Shown: positions 1 through 11,971 of the stretch, in pieces
How the letters are laid out: every line of letters begins with the position of its first letter
Numbering within the stretch: position 1 is the stretch's first letter
Source: Ramazzottius varieornatus
Taxonomy: Eukaryota > Tardigrada > Eutardigrada > Parachela > Ramazzottiidae
DNA: 64,000 nucleotides
Direction of reading: 5' to 3'
Assembly: GCA_001949185.1 (NCBI GenBank)
Contig: BDGG01000004.1
Coordinates: forward strand, 4,666,554-4,730,553
Notes under the pieces: generated by a model
What the model saw: only the letters and a program-made list of their open reading frames with translations
Databases searched by the model: none
What the model was told of the DNA's origin: nothing
Made by a program: the position numbers and the translations under genes

Positions 1-1304
1 GGATGAAGGCCGAGAGACATTTGGTCGAGAAACCGATAGAGTGATCATCTATAAGGGAACGCTGCAGCCTGTTCTCTTCCGGCAACCCGAAACCTATGAA
101 CGAAGCCAATGAGCCCAGTTAAGCGCAACAGGTCGCTGCACAGGCTTATCGACTTGTCAAACATCTTGCCAAGAACGTCCTTGTGACCATCCTCGATTAC
201 AGCAAGTCCCTAGGGCACTCCCACTAGTTCACAAGTCACACCGACAGTCCCCCGCTGTCAAGCCCGTATCTGCAAACAAAAAACACATTGTGTTTCACAT
301 ACCCGAATTTCGCGTAGTGATCCAACGTGAGCAGAAAAGATTGTCTCCAGCAGGCCGTGGTACTGGCATATGTGGTCGAATGTCCACCGGAAGTAGCTCT
401 GCTTAACGAGCTGTCCATCGTCATCCACCGCTGTCCACTTTACAATACTTTACATAACAGGGAGAGGCTTCTGCGAGATGCCATATCCACTTTACAAATC
501 AGCAAGCTTTCCTCAGGGTTAGTTTTCCTGTAACAACATACGAAGACATGTACCTCGGATACAGCAATAATAATGGTCCCATGGCCAGCATTCACGACAT
601 GAAGATTCTGGCCAACCATCCTGCACAGATTAGTAAGATTACGACAACAACAACATAATTATTACCGCTGGATCTAGCATCGGCTGGTTTTTATGGACGA
701 TCCCAGCGACGTTGATGCCAGACACATTCGAGCGATACCAAACTACCAATGGGCCTCAGTACAAAGTCACTCGGGGAGATTTTCGAACCTGTAGAACAAG
801 CAAATCAGAACTTCAGCAGGCTATAATTACCGTGAAAGAGTGGATGAGTGAAGCTGACTGTCGTCCGCTAGCCTCGTGGCATCGTCGAGTGATGATCTTT
901 CCGTCAATAAAGAAACACTGCTCTCCCGCAGCAAGATAGCACTTTGTAGACAGATCGCGCCGACGTGACAGTCTGGAGAGGATGCCGTCCGCACGTAGGT
1001 ACGTAATTTAACGGACCTTGCGGAGTAACAAAAACTAGAACGCCTTTTGTTTACGTTTTTCCCGTTCGACTCAGAGTTGGAACTTGGAACTTCCGGGCGG
1101 TGCCAAAATTTTCGTGTTATGGCTCACCCTGGGTAGACCAAGCAGCCCCTGGGGCTAGGATTTTACTAACGGACGACCTCGGCCACCTGAACAGATTTCG
1201 TAATTTCCTTTGTGTTAGTTAGGCCAATCAGGGAAACATTGATCAATCATCATCAGCCCTGGTCTGCTTCTTTATGCGCAGCTTGCAGGAAGGAGCTGCG
1301 CAAG
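1..1304. other. left edge, no gene established
   Basis: No complete gene can be supported here. Short coding-like stretches occur on the plus strand (about 142-225, 545-655 and 690-790), but stops break them and no splice model joined them. They could be the tail of a gene starting outside the window, decayed coding sequence, or chance. The last few hundred bases should carry the promoter and 5' UTR of the tRNA methyltransferase gene that follows. Confidence 0.3.
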
Positions 1305-3614
1305 ATGGGGAAGCACTACTGGGAGGATATCGCCACTGGGGACGTGGATAGTGCGTCGAGTAACTCGGTATGGACAGCTGTGCAACTTTGGATCAATCGT
1401 CCTCATTTGCTGAATCGCCGGCTGTCAGGTGTGGCGGAAGCACTGAGAGTCGAAGCACCACTGGACATGAGCCAGCTGTCACAGGGATCGTCAGAATGGT
1501 CGGCTACACTGTCCCACCACCTTCTTCGTCTGGACGAGTTGCTCGAGGAACAGTATGCCATCTTGGTTAGAGAGATGATCTCGCGCACTGTTCATTACCG
1601 GAACGAATATGAAGCTCTTCTTATATGTACGTATGAGGGACTCACCCTTGTATTATGGTTGTCCATATCTCGCAGCGTTCTTCTCTGCTTGTAGCGAAAC
1701 GGGACGATTGGGTGGTCTTCCTGCCTTTGCGAATCGACGTACTTGACGATGATAGTACGATGAAGAATGGTCCTCGGAAATTTGCGACGGCGAGTTGCGT
1801 CTACAGGATAAGCTGGCAAGAAGAGAAGTCAGCTGGTAGTCCCTCCACGCAAATTAGAATCTCCGTTCTGTTAGATGGAGGGGGTAATGAAAGAGCTACG
1901 AAGTCGGAAGACTGGTTGAAAGAGCACTTACTTCCGAAGTTGGTCAGCTGGGCATCGAAACCAAAGAAAGTGGAAGGATCCGGCGATGCTGAGTCCACCG
2001 ACCAGAGCTCACTGAGACTCATCTCTGTCAAAGATTACACCAGAACTCTACTGGATTTGAAGGAGAAGTACAGCCGGAAACTCATCGAGGTACGGCCAGA
2101 CGTTCCTTCGATATGGTTTTCGTTTTTTCCTTCATAATAGCATTGATATACTATATGTATTCATTCCACTGACAGAGTTGGACGGAATCAACGGATCCCA
2201 TCAAGTTTGTCAGCGAAGACTTATGCATTGCTGCGTATCTCCTGGTAAACTCCATCCCTTGATATTCTGTCTTGCTCCCTGTGTGAAAACTGAGGGAGAT
2301 CTGACTAGTGGGACTTGTTGTTTTCTAGACCTTGTGGAGGAGTAACTGTTCGTCGGACAAGGAAAACTGCAGCACGGAACTTCCTTCTTTCGTCGACCTT
2401 GGCTGTGGAAACGGCCTGTTGGTCCACATCTTGTCACTCGAAGGAGTAAGAGAACCTCGGGCTGTAAATTTCGTTATCGGGTTCAGTCTTTACCCTTGGT
2501 TTTTCAGTGCCGAGGGGTGGGTATCGATGTCCGGAACCGGAGGATATGGCATAGCTTTGGGTCAGGTACGCAGCTGGAAGAACGAACACTGGACCCATCC
2601 ACCGACACTTTCCCCCACGTTGACTGGGTCATCGGCAACCATTCCGACGAAGTGAGTCTCGATACCGAACAGCAAGATTTTGGTACGACATTATCAACCG
2701 TGCTTGATTCTCGTTGTAGTTGACGCCGTGGATTCCCTATATGGCCGCACGGTTTGTCAACATCGTATCACCCTTTCGTAAGGTCACCAGCTTTTCACCA
2801 CCATGATACATTTTGATTTTGCAGGTCGTCATATCGATGCAGATTCTTCCTGCTGCCATGTTGTGCTTTCGACTTTAACAAGAAGTTCAACAAGCCGGCC
2901 AATGAAAGCCAGTACAGCGCCTACTACAAGTACGTTCACAGCCTCTGTCAAGAATTCGGCTTCCAGGCCGAGCAAGACATTCTGCGGATCCCCTCCACTA
3001 AGAAGCGGTGTTTCATCGGTAGAACACGACACTATGCCGAGCAAGAACAAGAAGCACAGCAAGCCCGTAACAAGGTCTTCTTGGCCAGTCGTCTCGAGGA
3101 CCGCCCATCCAGCTTCGTGGTACGCGATGCTGTCGAGGCGGTGCGCAACTGTAGTCGACTGCCACAAGACACCAAAGACCAAATCATCCATCGGATCAAG
3201 GATGAGCTGCTAAGTGGGCCGCTGTACATGGAAGGCGCCAATGGACGGTGGAATGCCGGAAGTGGACTGTCACTCGCTGAGCTCAGTGGTCGACTGGACC
3301 CGAACCTGCTCAACGCCATGAGGAGCCAGTGTGGTGGACTGCAGACTTTCATTAGAAATCACAAGTTCATATTTGGTATTGAGAACGGTTATGTACGGTT
3401 AAGAAACTACTCTTGTGATGTTCAGAGAAAGCCGCTTTCTAGAACCAAGAGCAGGTCGAAGCCGACAAATGTCGTGCAGAGTACAGCGAGCAAACCTTGC
3501 TTCTTCTTTCATCATCATCCCGATGGTTGCCCCCTAGCCAGTTCTAACTGTGCTTATAATCACGATGGTCCCTTTCAGTGTAAGCTTTGTCATGAGGCCA
3601 GAACTGCCGAGTAA
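1305..3614 (+). CDS. TRMT44: tRNA (uracil-2'-O-)-methyltransferase, TRMT44/Trm44 family
   Basis: Seven exons: 1305-1626, 1695-2089, 2176-2244, 2329-2445, 2508-2651, 2720-2751, 2825-3614. Phases agree throughout and give 622 aa. The family 2'-O-methylates U44 of tRNA-Ser using S-adenosylmethionine in the cytosol. Visible hallmarks are the SAM-binding motif FVDLGCGNGLLVHIL (exon 4), GIDVRNRRIW (exon 5), DWVIGNHSDELTPWIP across exons 5-6, and CRFFLLPCCAFDF in exon 7. The C-terminus carries a CCCH zinc finger spaced C-x9-C-x6-C-x3-H, as in animal TRMT44. The N-terminal block around VWTAVQLWINRP also matches the family and supports the ATG at 1305; the open frame extends upstream without another ATG. 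The 3' end faces a minus-strand gene 97 bp away. Confidence 0.92.
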
Positions 3615-3710
3615 AATCGAAGCCGACTTCTAGTACGAAATACGTAACTGGCTGTTTAGGGAAGAGGAAATTGAGACAGAATCTTTGCAAGGAAACGAGG
3701 TCCAGCGCAG

Positions 3711-4301
3711 TCAGTGCGCGAGTTCAGGTTGGACCTCAACGTGGTTATCGGGGTGGGAAGGTTCTTCAAGTGTCAAATTTTGAGTCTTTTGGGAGGAAAG
3801 GATCTTCTTGGGTCGAAACACTATGAAAGGTTTGCGGCTGGCTCCTTGGTTTTCGGCGTACTCCTGGTATCTCGCGTCTGCCAGATCGAATCCGTTAACT
3901 CGACCTGCACGATTTGGGATGGTGCTATCCATGTCATTGAGCATGCTGGTCGTCTTCGTTGGGCTGTCTTTCAAATACGGCAAAATGAACGTGAGGTTGG
4001 AACTCAACTTGGGTGCTTGGTCGAGATCGTCTACGGACAGTGGCGGATATTCAGTGAATCGCGTTTTTCTTGAGGGCCGTACTAGAAAGAAAAAGCCTAC
4101 GCCCGTAAAGTTGTCTGCGTAATTGAACAGTACACACGAGTGAGAGGTCTTACCGGGACCCAATGTGGTGTGACAATCACAGTAAAGTACGACGGTCAGG
4201 AAGAGGAGCTTGACGCAAGCAAGTGCGGGACGATTGAATATGCGGAGTTGAACGTCACTATATAGGTTGAGGATAAGGAAAGAGCGCATTCCGCTCACCA
4301 T
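3711..4301 (-). CDS. hypothetical small secreted or membrane protein
   Basis: The minus frame is open for 196 codons. It contains a convincing intron at 4153-4082 (72 bp, GTAAGACC donor, pyrimidine-rich TTTCTAG acceptor) whose length is a multiple of three, so the spliced product is 172 aa. The N-terminal third has a hydrophobic stretch (LACVKLLFLTVVLY) that could be a signal peptide or anchor; the remainder is polar with a proline- and serine-rich tail. I recognise no domain. The ATG at 4301 is the first in frame, but an upstream exon is possible. It converges on TRMT44. It could also be a fortuitous open frame. Confidence 0.35.
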   Translation of the reverse strand: MVSGMRSFLILNLYSDVQLRIFNRPALACVKLLFLTVVLYCDCHTTLGPGKTSHSCVLFNYADNFTGVGFFFLVRPSRKTRFTEYPPLSVDDLDQAPKLSSNLTFILPYLKDSPTKTTSMLNDMDSTIPNRAGRVNGFDLADARYQEYAENQGASRKPFIVFRPKKILSSQKTQNLTLEEPSHPDNHVEVQPELAH

Positions 4302-6166
4302 TCAAATAATTAGCATAACAGGAAGAAGTGAGAAACGCCGTCTTGACTCTCGACAACATGGTGCAACATGTAGACCCTAATTACGTCGCTATAGTACTGC
4401 GTTTACTCATGAAAATATTAATGGTCTTTTTTATTAGCGTCACCACTACTTCCGCGTTCCTACCCGGTTTTCGGTGTTCAAGATGCTATGGGTAATACTG
4501 TACACCTGCAACTGTCAATCGCAGCACCAATCATCATCATCCTTATCTTGTATTCTCTAGCGATAGGTGTACGACGTCTGTGTGAGACATGTAGGATCGG
4601 AAGTACGGCGGAAGACTTCCTTTGGCATTGTCATGCAGAAGTTTCATGCTTCATCCGTTTCGCGCTTTTACGTAATACCTCTGATCATGCGGCACTCCTC
4701 GCTGTGCTTATCATACTAGCTATTGCTAACGACCACTGAAAATAATGCGGCAAGTAAAAACTCGTAGTCCTACCTGGCCGAGAGCAAACCCAAGGACCTA
4801 AAGGCCCAAGGAAATTAAGGATTCAAGGACCATACCGAGTCCAGAGGAATTTTGCAGATTTTCGTAAGATAGTAATATCATCCTATCATTCCATTTTTGA
4901 GTCACCTTGTATCTCGTCCACCTTATGAACCAGCCTACAGTACTTAAGTAAACAACTGTCTCCAAATGATTTTCCGACATTCGTTGGCAAACATGTCTGA
5001 TAGTCTGATGGTTTAGGGATGACAGGTTATTTGCCAAAATGGGAGTATGATATCCCATGGAATGGCCCGATGCATAATTTATGAACTACATCCCCCTGAT
5101 TTAGTGCACTTACCTCATAAAACATTTCTCTTTATAGCCTTCATGGTCAGACTGAGCAATATATCCGTCACAATCTTTGCCGGACACTAGACGATCATAA
5201 TGGAAAAATGGTAGTCATTTCCACAAGATCGTTATTCTACTTAACTGAAGATAACATTAGTCTCAAATGTCTGCGTAACTCAAGTCCATATGACAACTTT
5301 AACCACATAAAACAGGATGATCACTCACTTCCGCCTGGCCGAAGGTGCGTTATCTCCCGCTCTCGAGCCGTGTTCGCATCTGCAGTATCCTTCGGTCATT
5401 TTTACTGTCTCATCTATCTACTTTATTGTCATTTCTATCTTGGTTCTCAGTTGGACAGTTTCGGTTCACAGTTTAGACGCCAGCTTGTTTTTATGGTATA
5501 TGCCTGTTTTGGTGCGCCTTTTGCCAGGTGACTACCAGTTAGTACTCTGTAACGACCCATCTTGTATAAAGGGTTGCGGTCGGGACTTCCTCATTGTCCG
5601 CAGATACTTTTTATGGGCATGCGCATTCCCACCACCCGAAATCGGGTACCTTTGAATGGCAGAAGGAACAGCCATACTGTTAGCTGGTATCAGGTAACAG
5701 TGAGCAATTAATGACTTTAAACAATTGAACTTGTTGACTGGTGTCTAATTGTGCTGCCTGTTCAGCGATCAGATTATACAGTATAGGCCAGACAAACAAG
5801 TCAATTAGGCCAATCATTACTGCCTGGAATAAGCGGGATTGAGGGAACACTTACCACCTATACCTTATCCTAAAAGGCGGCTGGAGCAAAGCCGCTCTTT
5901 ACGCCAACATAGTGTCTTTAAAGACTTCTCAATTCCCTCAAAGACCGTCAAGTGATTAACGATGTTTTTCCATTTAGTGCTGTTGAGCCACCGATATACC
6001 ACCTCGCCGCTGTGACCGACCACTGGATAGCTTGAAACTCAACTTGTTGTCTCTAGTATCGCATTTCGTACTGGGAACGTTTAAACTCGGGCCGTCGTCG
6101 CATTCCTTCGGAAATCAGCTGGCAAACCGAGACCACTGCTCGCTACAAGATTCCCTGTTCAGGAAG
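4302..6166. other. intergenic, nothing recognised
   Basis: Only short open frames without family resemblance or splice context. Two overlapping hydrophobic plus-strand frames at 5208-5655 look like chance readings of T-rich DNA. The right part should contain the promoter and 5' UTR of the homeobox gene at 6167. Confidence 0.4.
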
Positions 6167-7021
6167 ATGACCTCGGGAAAGCTAGGTAGTTTTTCCATCG
6201 AATCCATACTGACGAAGAGCGAAATCCCGCCACGCCCTTCGTCTCGGAAGACTGACCTTTGGAGCCACATCCCGTCATCTACTGCAGCCGACTCTGCGGC
6301 GACTCATCTAAACAAACTGATGTATCCCTGGTTTGCCGCTTGTCCAGCTCCTTTAGATACTTCCCTTCAGTCTTTGTCTCACCCACATCCATCCACCATG
6401 CAGCACCAGCCGCCATTTCCCGCTTCCAGCTATCCAGGTCAGTGTAACGTTTCCAGCTTATTTCTTGGGGAATCCATCATTTCACTTGACTGAAGCGAGA
6501 CAGTCAACGAAATATGTTCATATTCCTTCTTCTAAAAAGGAATGAGAAATCGTCGAGTTCGAAAGGCTAATTTCGACCGGAAGCCCCGGCAGGCTTACAC
6601 CAGCAAACAACTGGAGCGGCTGGAAATCGAGTTCAAAGGGGACAAGTACTTGACGGTGTCCAAGCGAGTTCATCTGGCAGAATTCCTCGAACTGACAGAA
6701 GCACAAGTGAAAACCTGGTGTGCTTTCTAAGACCATCCAATTTTTTCTCGCTTGACTTTTTTCAGAGCATAGCTTCCTTTTACCAGGTTCCAAAATCGGC
6801 GGACCAAATGGAAGAAGCAAATGAGTGCAACACAGCGACGCTTGACCCTAGTCCAAGGATGGCCCATGAATCCTCATTTTCCTTTCCCTACTTCCGCGTC
6901 CTGCTCGGGCTTGCTACCCTCTTCCTTCACTCAAGTGCTATCGACTGCCCAAGGACCTTCTGCGAATCCTCAAGCCTCCAGATCATCCTTCCAACCTGCC
7001 GAAAACAATCGACGGGGATAG
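6167..7021 (+). CDS. NK-like (ANTP class) homeobox transcription factor
   Basis: Three exons (6167-6437, 6540-6717, 6787-7021) give 227 aa. The start ATGACC at 6167 is followed at residues 9-15 by FSIESIL, an engrailed-homology-1 motif of the kind that recruits Groucho/TLE corepressors and is common in NK-like homeoproteins. The homeodomain (about residues 99-160) reads RKPRQAYTSKQLERLE in helix 1 and TEAQVKTWFQNRRTKWKKQ in helix 3. The second intron splits the codon for W48, just before FQNRR. A Gln at position 50 (WFQN) predicts TAAT-type DNA binding in the nucleus. From memory, KPRQAY...KYL.VSKR is nearest the Nedx/lms type within NK-like genes; BarH/Bsh or Msx relatives cannot be excluded. 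A short proline- and serine-rich tail follows. It converges on PXYLP1, only 160 bp apart. Confidence 0.88.
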
Positions 7022-7180
7022 ATGATCTAGATTTCAACCGGGCACGACTTCTTTGTTTGATCTCAGCAAATCTAACACTGCGTTACTCGAATAAAATTCA
7101 ACAAAATGTTTGTTTAGCATTACTTTGATCTCAGACTTCTTTTCATAACAGATCAAATCTTTTTACTCAGTCAGGATAAC

Positions 7181-9160
7181 TCAATAATTACAAACTTTAT
7201 CATACCGGCTTTTCAGGTCGTTGTCAACAAAATCCTTAAAAAGGACAAATGGAAACCTGGCAGTTTCCGAGGAACTCTGCTGTGAGAAACAAGAAATTCG
7301 CGAAGTAACATCTTCGCCATTATGAATTATTCTAAAATACACGTCCTCACTAGCACCATCAGATACATCGGTATATAGTTCAAAGAGAACAAAACTTGCA
7401 TATGGTATGACAATATGGAAAGGCAAACCGAGGGAATGCATTACTGGGACGATCGTCGAATCGTGGGCCGAGAAAAGGGTAAAGCGGTCCTTGTCTTCCA
7501 CGTTCTTCTCCTTGGCTATCTTGTCCAGGTTGTCAGCAATGACCTGCAGCAGGCCATAAGCATCACTCACCGACAAGTCCTTGACAACTTGGTGATGTGT
7601 CAGCTGGGCCGCTATTGACTCGAGGATGTGGATGACGTCCAGCAGTTCGCTATAGGAGATGCAAGTGCCATCGAGGCAAGGCATGCGTTTGCCGTGACAG
7701 GCAAACTGCAGAAGAACGTCAAAGACGTGAGCCGGCCACTCTTTCAGCGGGTCTTCTGTATGGGTGGCTAGTATGTCCCGAAGACGACCAACTAATGCCA
7801 GTCGCTGGGAGTCTTGGTGCAGAAGGTCCGTCTTGACTTTGTAGAACTGGTCGGTAAGGTTACGGCCACCGTCACAGGCACACGTCTTGGCCACACTGCA
7901 GAACCTGCAACCGCAAAAACATTCCCGTTGGTTATGGACAGGCACTGTACCACCGTATTATTATAGGAGCTCGGGAAACAAAGTCGACCAGATCGTCATC
8001 CTTTGTGACGCGCTTTGTCAGTAATTTTAGTTGGGAGTGTGCGCCACTTGACAAAACGGATCAATTTGGAAAAAGACAGAAGGAAAACTTGCATATGGTC
8101 TCCGGCAGGCGTCAAGTGAATGTTTCGAGGCAGCGAACGGTGAGAAGGATCCAGACCTTGCATGAACGCCTGTAATCAGCAGTAAGGAATAACATTTTAT
8201 TACCTGTGTCGTAGCATAAAAAGCAAGCTCAAGTACTGTGAAACATACCATTGCCGACTGATAAGTTCTGGGGTAGAACGTCGAGTAAACCGGCGTCTCG
8301 TCAGAAACCCATTTACGCCCATCCGTACCTGCATCGACATACACCGACGGTTATATATAAAAAGCAAACGTCTGATCTGCTCCTCAAGCGGTGCAGTTTT
8401 TACACACCTAGCCGTTTGGCTACAGCAGCACCCAGTTCCAAATGCTGGATGACGCCCTTCGAGGTTAGCTGGCCATTGAGACAGCCAGATCGTTGTGGAA
8501 CAAGATGAAAGTCTTCCTCCTTGCTCTTTTTGAACGACGAGGCTTGGGTGTAGTACGAGAGAAAAGTTTCGGGAAGGGAATGCTCCTCTTCGTAAGGGCA
8601 GTCGGATGGCGAGTCTTTCACGGTAAAGAGAGCGCCACGGTCGCCATGTCGAATCAACAATTGTACGCCCAGTAAACGTTCATTCACTCTGCGCGGTACT
8701 GAAACATGCAAACATTTCAGGTATCTGACAGTACAAGCTATAATCACAATTCGCTAGAAGCTGGGCAGAGTATGTACAATTACACTCAAGTTTTGGTCCT
8801 TCGCAGTAATACTCCAGACGACGATAGTCCTCCGCTCCCAGTTCCAGCTTTTTCCGCCATGCACCTCGGCGAACGTTCCACAGATAGCCCGTGTAAAACC
8901 TGGCCGCGTTCAGGATGTCACTCACACCGTAACGCAACTTCCCGGTTCCATCTGTGAGAACAGAGTAAAGGAGGTTACCTTCCATAGGCCAACCAAACTA
9001 CACGTAGGTCGAAATCCGACACTATGGTGCTTGTACAAAGAAGCTTGCACAAAGAAGTCGAGGAACACTCACGTCGATAGTTACCTAGAATGGAGAAGGC
9101 GAAGAAGACTGCAGCAATAGCGCCGACAATCCAGACTAGTCGTAATAAAGTGACGCGCAT
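7181..9160 (-). CDS. PXYLP1: 2-phosphoxylose phosphatase 1 (histidine acid phosphatase family)
   Basis: Six exons on the minus strand: 9160-9073, 8951-8778, 8698-8408, 8328-8249, 8169-8078, 7904-7181. All phases fit and give 482 aa, close to the vertebrate length as I recall it. The N-terminus is a type II membrane anchor (residues about 3-25), as expected for a Golgi-lumenal enzyme. The catalytic RHGDR motif is at residues 104-108, and the second catalytic element AHD is at about 388-390 within FSAHDSTIVPV. The cysteine-rich FCSVAKTCACDGG block and the C-terminal FRIIHNGEDVT also match PXYLP1. The family removes the transient phosphate from the linker xylose during proteoglycan glycosaminoglycan synthesis. 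Intron 5 (8077-7905) carries a hairpin repeat. The gene is divergent from the septin with a 680-bp gap. Confidence 0.9.
7966..8068. repeat. hairpin element copy 1
   Basis: Lies in the last PXYLP1 intron. The right core (GTGTGCGCCACTTG) is intact; the left core is degraded but the outer arm GAGCTCGGGAAACAAAG is clear. One end lies about 10 bp from the exon 5 donor. Confidence 0.7.
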
Positions 9161-9839
9161 TTCCGTCGGAAGTCAAGTAGTAGCAACTAAGGCTAAGCCC
9201 ACTTCAAGCGCTCTCCCCTGAACCGCGTTCGACGAGCAATGGTTGGTTCCAAAAATCGTTTTCATCTATGGTCGGCGAACGTTCCCGTCCTTATGGGACG
9301 CCGACAACAGTTCAAGCCGAACGTTGCCCCTTCGCCGGAAAGATCCAGAGAAGCACACACAGGTTCTAGAAACTTGAGAAAATTGATAAGTTTGACTAGT
9401 TGTTGTCATTCGCTACTTTGCGAATACATTAGGGTGGCACTTGGGTCGAAAAACCTCCCAGCGCAGTGGGATTCTCAGAACACCAATCAAGCGAAGGAAA
9501 ATGATCAGGCACTCCGCCACCGGCCACCCTACCTGTGGGCTGTGGTTCGACTGGGGTGGGGGCTGAATTTAGCGCCGTTTTAGACCTTTGGAATTGTTAA
9601 GCAGAATTCTGAAATAGCCAATCTCAGCTTTCTGAGAATCTTTCTGCTTGCAAAGATCAGGCGAAGGAGGCGTTCGTCCATATCTCTGTTCCCTCTTGAC
9701 CCTGGTCCCGTCGCTGCTGGGATCGGACCTCGCGCAGAATTACTGAGTCATACCTGCTGTCTCTTTCAGGAAGCGAACTGTTGAACCTGTTGAACTGGAG
9801 TTACTGGAAAAGATTTGCTCGTCGTCTGCAGACCCGAAA
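9161..9839. other. divergent intergenic promoter region
   Basis: This 680-bp gap separates the start codons of PXYLP1 (minus) and the septin (plus), so it should hold both promoters and 5' UTRs. An open frame at 9239-9583 shows no recognisable protein. No defined promoter element was identified. Confidence 0.4.
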
Positions 9840-11538
9840 ATGAAGACCAACGCAGCAGGTAAGCCGGGAGCATACGTGGGCATTGCCGATCTTCCCAACC
9901 AGGTGTACCGCCGAGTGGTCAAGCAGGGCTTCACGTTAAACATGCTGATCTTGGGACGAACGGGCTTAGGAAAACGCACATTCGTCAATTCTCTCTTCGG
10001 CGTGAACGTCTGCGACGTCAGCGAGCAAACGGACACTTCTAAAACGCTGACGGTGGAGAAGGAAACCTTCCAGATCGAGACGCAGGGCGTTCGTGTCTTG
10101 GTCAACATTTTGACGGTTCCGGGATTCGGCGATCAGATCGACAACTCGGCGGCAGAGGAAGTGGTGAGCAGGTATATCGATGCGCAGTTTCAAGACTACT
10201 TCGAGGCTTCACACCAGCGCAAGAGTCAGTCACGACGAGTAGACAATCGCGTTTTTTGTTGTCTGTACTTTCTGCCACCCACGGGACATCAACTGACTCC
10301 CCTGGACATCTTGATGATGAACAGTTTGGGACTACGTACTAACCTGATTCCCGTCGTCGCCAGAGCCGATTCCTTCACTGTGGATGAACGAGAGGCTTTC
10401 CGCGAGCTGGTTCGCTCACAACTGAGCCAGAACGACATTCAGGTACGAGTTATTGGAAGTCTGGACATAGAAATATCAACGCGGGGGCCATCTCCTCTGC
10501 TAGTATAGTCTGTTCATGTTATGTTAAATTGGTATTACGTAATTTGGCAATTCATGACATGTCTTGTATAGTAAGTACGTCTGTGATGTTTGCAGATATA
10601 CGTCTTTCCCCCGGACGAGGATGATGGCGACGCCAACTCGCGCGACTCGGACTTTATGCGAAGTCTGGCTCCCTTTGCCGTCGTGGGGAGCAACACAGTG
10701 ACAACACGCAAAGATGGAAGTCAAGTCCGTGTTCGAAAGTATCCTTGGGGAACGGTGGACATCGAGTCGCCAGAATGCAGCGACTTGGCCGTTCTTCGTC
10801 GTCTTCTCCTGTTTAACCATCTACCGGACTTGGTCAGCGTCACGGATGGTCTCCACTATGCCAACTACGTCCGTCAAGTGGTCAGTAAGGTGGGACCAGC
10901 TTCCGACTCGCGCTATATTAGTCGTCAGAGTTTGATGAAGAGCCCTATGAAGAACGGCAGAGAACCCTTCAGTTCCCCCATGAACATGGAGGTAGGTTAT
11001 AACGAAGGGATCTCCAAACAAATTATGATCAGAAGGAAGAAGAGAAGCGATCACAATACATGAAAGCAAATGCGGAACCGTGATGTATATGGAAGCTTGG
11101 TAAACAAACTCGACGGGTTCCCCAAGCGGCGCATACTGTAAGCCGTGAACACTGTAGGCGTGCGCCGCTTGGGAAAAGCCGTCTTGTGGATTTTGTTTGC
11201 TGATGAGCTTCCAGATGGGGAAATCCAACGTAAGTCCTGTTTTTCAGGTGGACCATGAGGACGTGGAGGCTTGTATCGACAAGATGAAAGAAGGCTTTGA
11301 GAAGTTGTTCGAGCGCAAGATGGCTGAAAAGAAAGAGAGACTACAGCAGATAGCCAAGGACTTCGAGGACCGCTACGGAGACTGGGAGGAGGATGTGCAG
11401 TGTAAGAAGGCACGTTACCTAGCGGACAAGAAAGAATTCGAACGTCAAGTCCAAGAGTTCGCCAAAGCATATCCTCAGATATCCGATCGTCTGGTGTACG
11501 AACGTTTGAAACACTCTGAAGCGCGTCGGGCGTTCTAG
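9840..11538 (+). CDS. septin with altered G1 and G3 motifs
   Basis: Three exons (9840-10442, 10596-10991, 11248-11538), all phase 0, give 429 aa. Septins are filament-forming GTP-binding proteins of the cortex and cytokinetic ring. The septin framework is clear: VGIADLPNQVYRRVVKQGF before the P-loop, GHQLTPLDILMMNSLG and NLIPVVARAD (G4-like, residues 174-177), KYPWGTVDIE in the septin unique element, and a charged C-terminal coiled coil from exon 3. Two nucleotide-site motifs deviate. The P-loop is GRTGLGKRT (39-47) where septins have GxSGLGKST, so the Mg-binding Ser is Arg. The G3 motif reads TVPGFGD (92-98) instead of DTPGFGD. This suggests a filament subunit with weak or no GTP hydrolysis. 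Assignment to a septin subgroup is not attempted. Intron 2 contains a hairpin element. Confidence 0.92.
11091..11212. repeat. hairpin element copy 2
   Basis: In septin intron 2 (10992-11247). The arms start GGAAGCTTGG and end GATGAGCTTCC. The cores CAAGCGGCGCAT and GTGCGCCGCTTGGG face each other around a 30-odd-base loop. Confidence 0.8.
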
Positions 11539-11971
11539 TCGGGTTCTCGCTTTGCTTGATTCTTGGCTGCGATCGGGTGTTCGCCGGTCGACTTCGGCTT
11601 TTTGTACGTCGGTCCATTTTTAGGGCAAGTATGTTAAGCACACTAGCAAGTTATTTGATTCTTCTTAAAATCTTTTACCGAAACTGGCACTTGAAACTGG
11701 GCTTTCGTGCCAAGCGGCAACGTGTTATATTATATTAAACATGACGATGTCAAGTTTTGGGAACAAAAGGGACAGAAAAGGAATGACTCGATAAACGATG
11801 ATTATACTGATTTATGAAAGGTTGTAACTGAGATTTATCAAAGGAGTCGGCTTTATTATGACCATGCACACAGCTGAGCCGGAAGGCACCACATTTTGGC
11901 AGAGTATTTCCTACTTTGTACCACGTAAGTCGTGCGAAGCCCACGAAGGTCTCCAGGCCGAAGGTGCTGTC
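11539..11971. other. convergent intergenic spacer
   Basis: A spacer of 433 bp between the ends of the septin and PBX-B genes. It is AT-rich, as expected for two 3' UTRs. A TATATTAAACATG stretch near 11733 may include 3'-end signals, but no canonical AATAAA was assigned. Nothing else was recognised. Confidence 0.4.

Noticed and set aside
10821-11641. Overlapping minus-strand frames of 135 and 196 codons
   Set aside because: They run antisense to septin exons 2-3 and through the hairpin element in septin intron 2.
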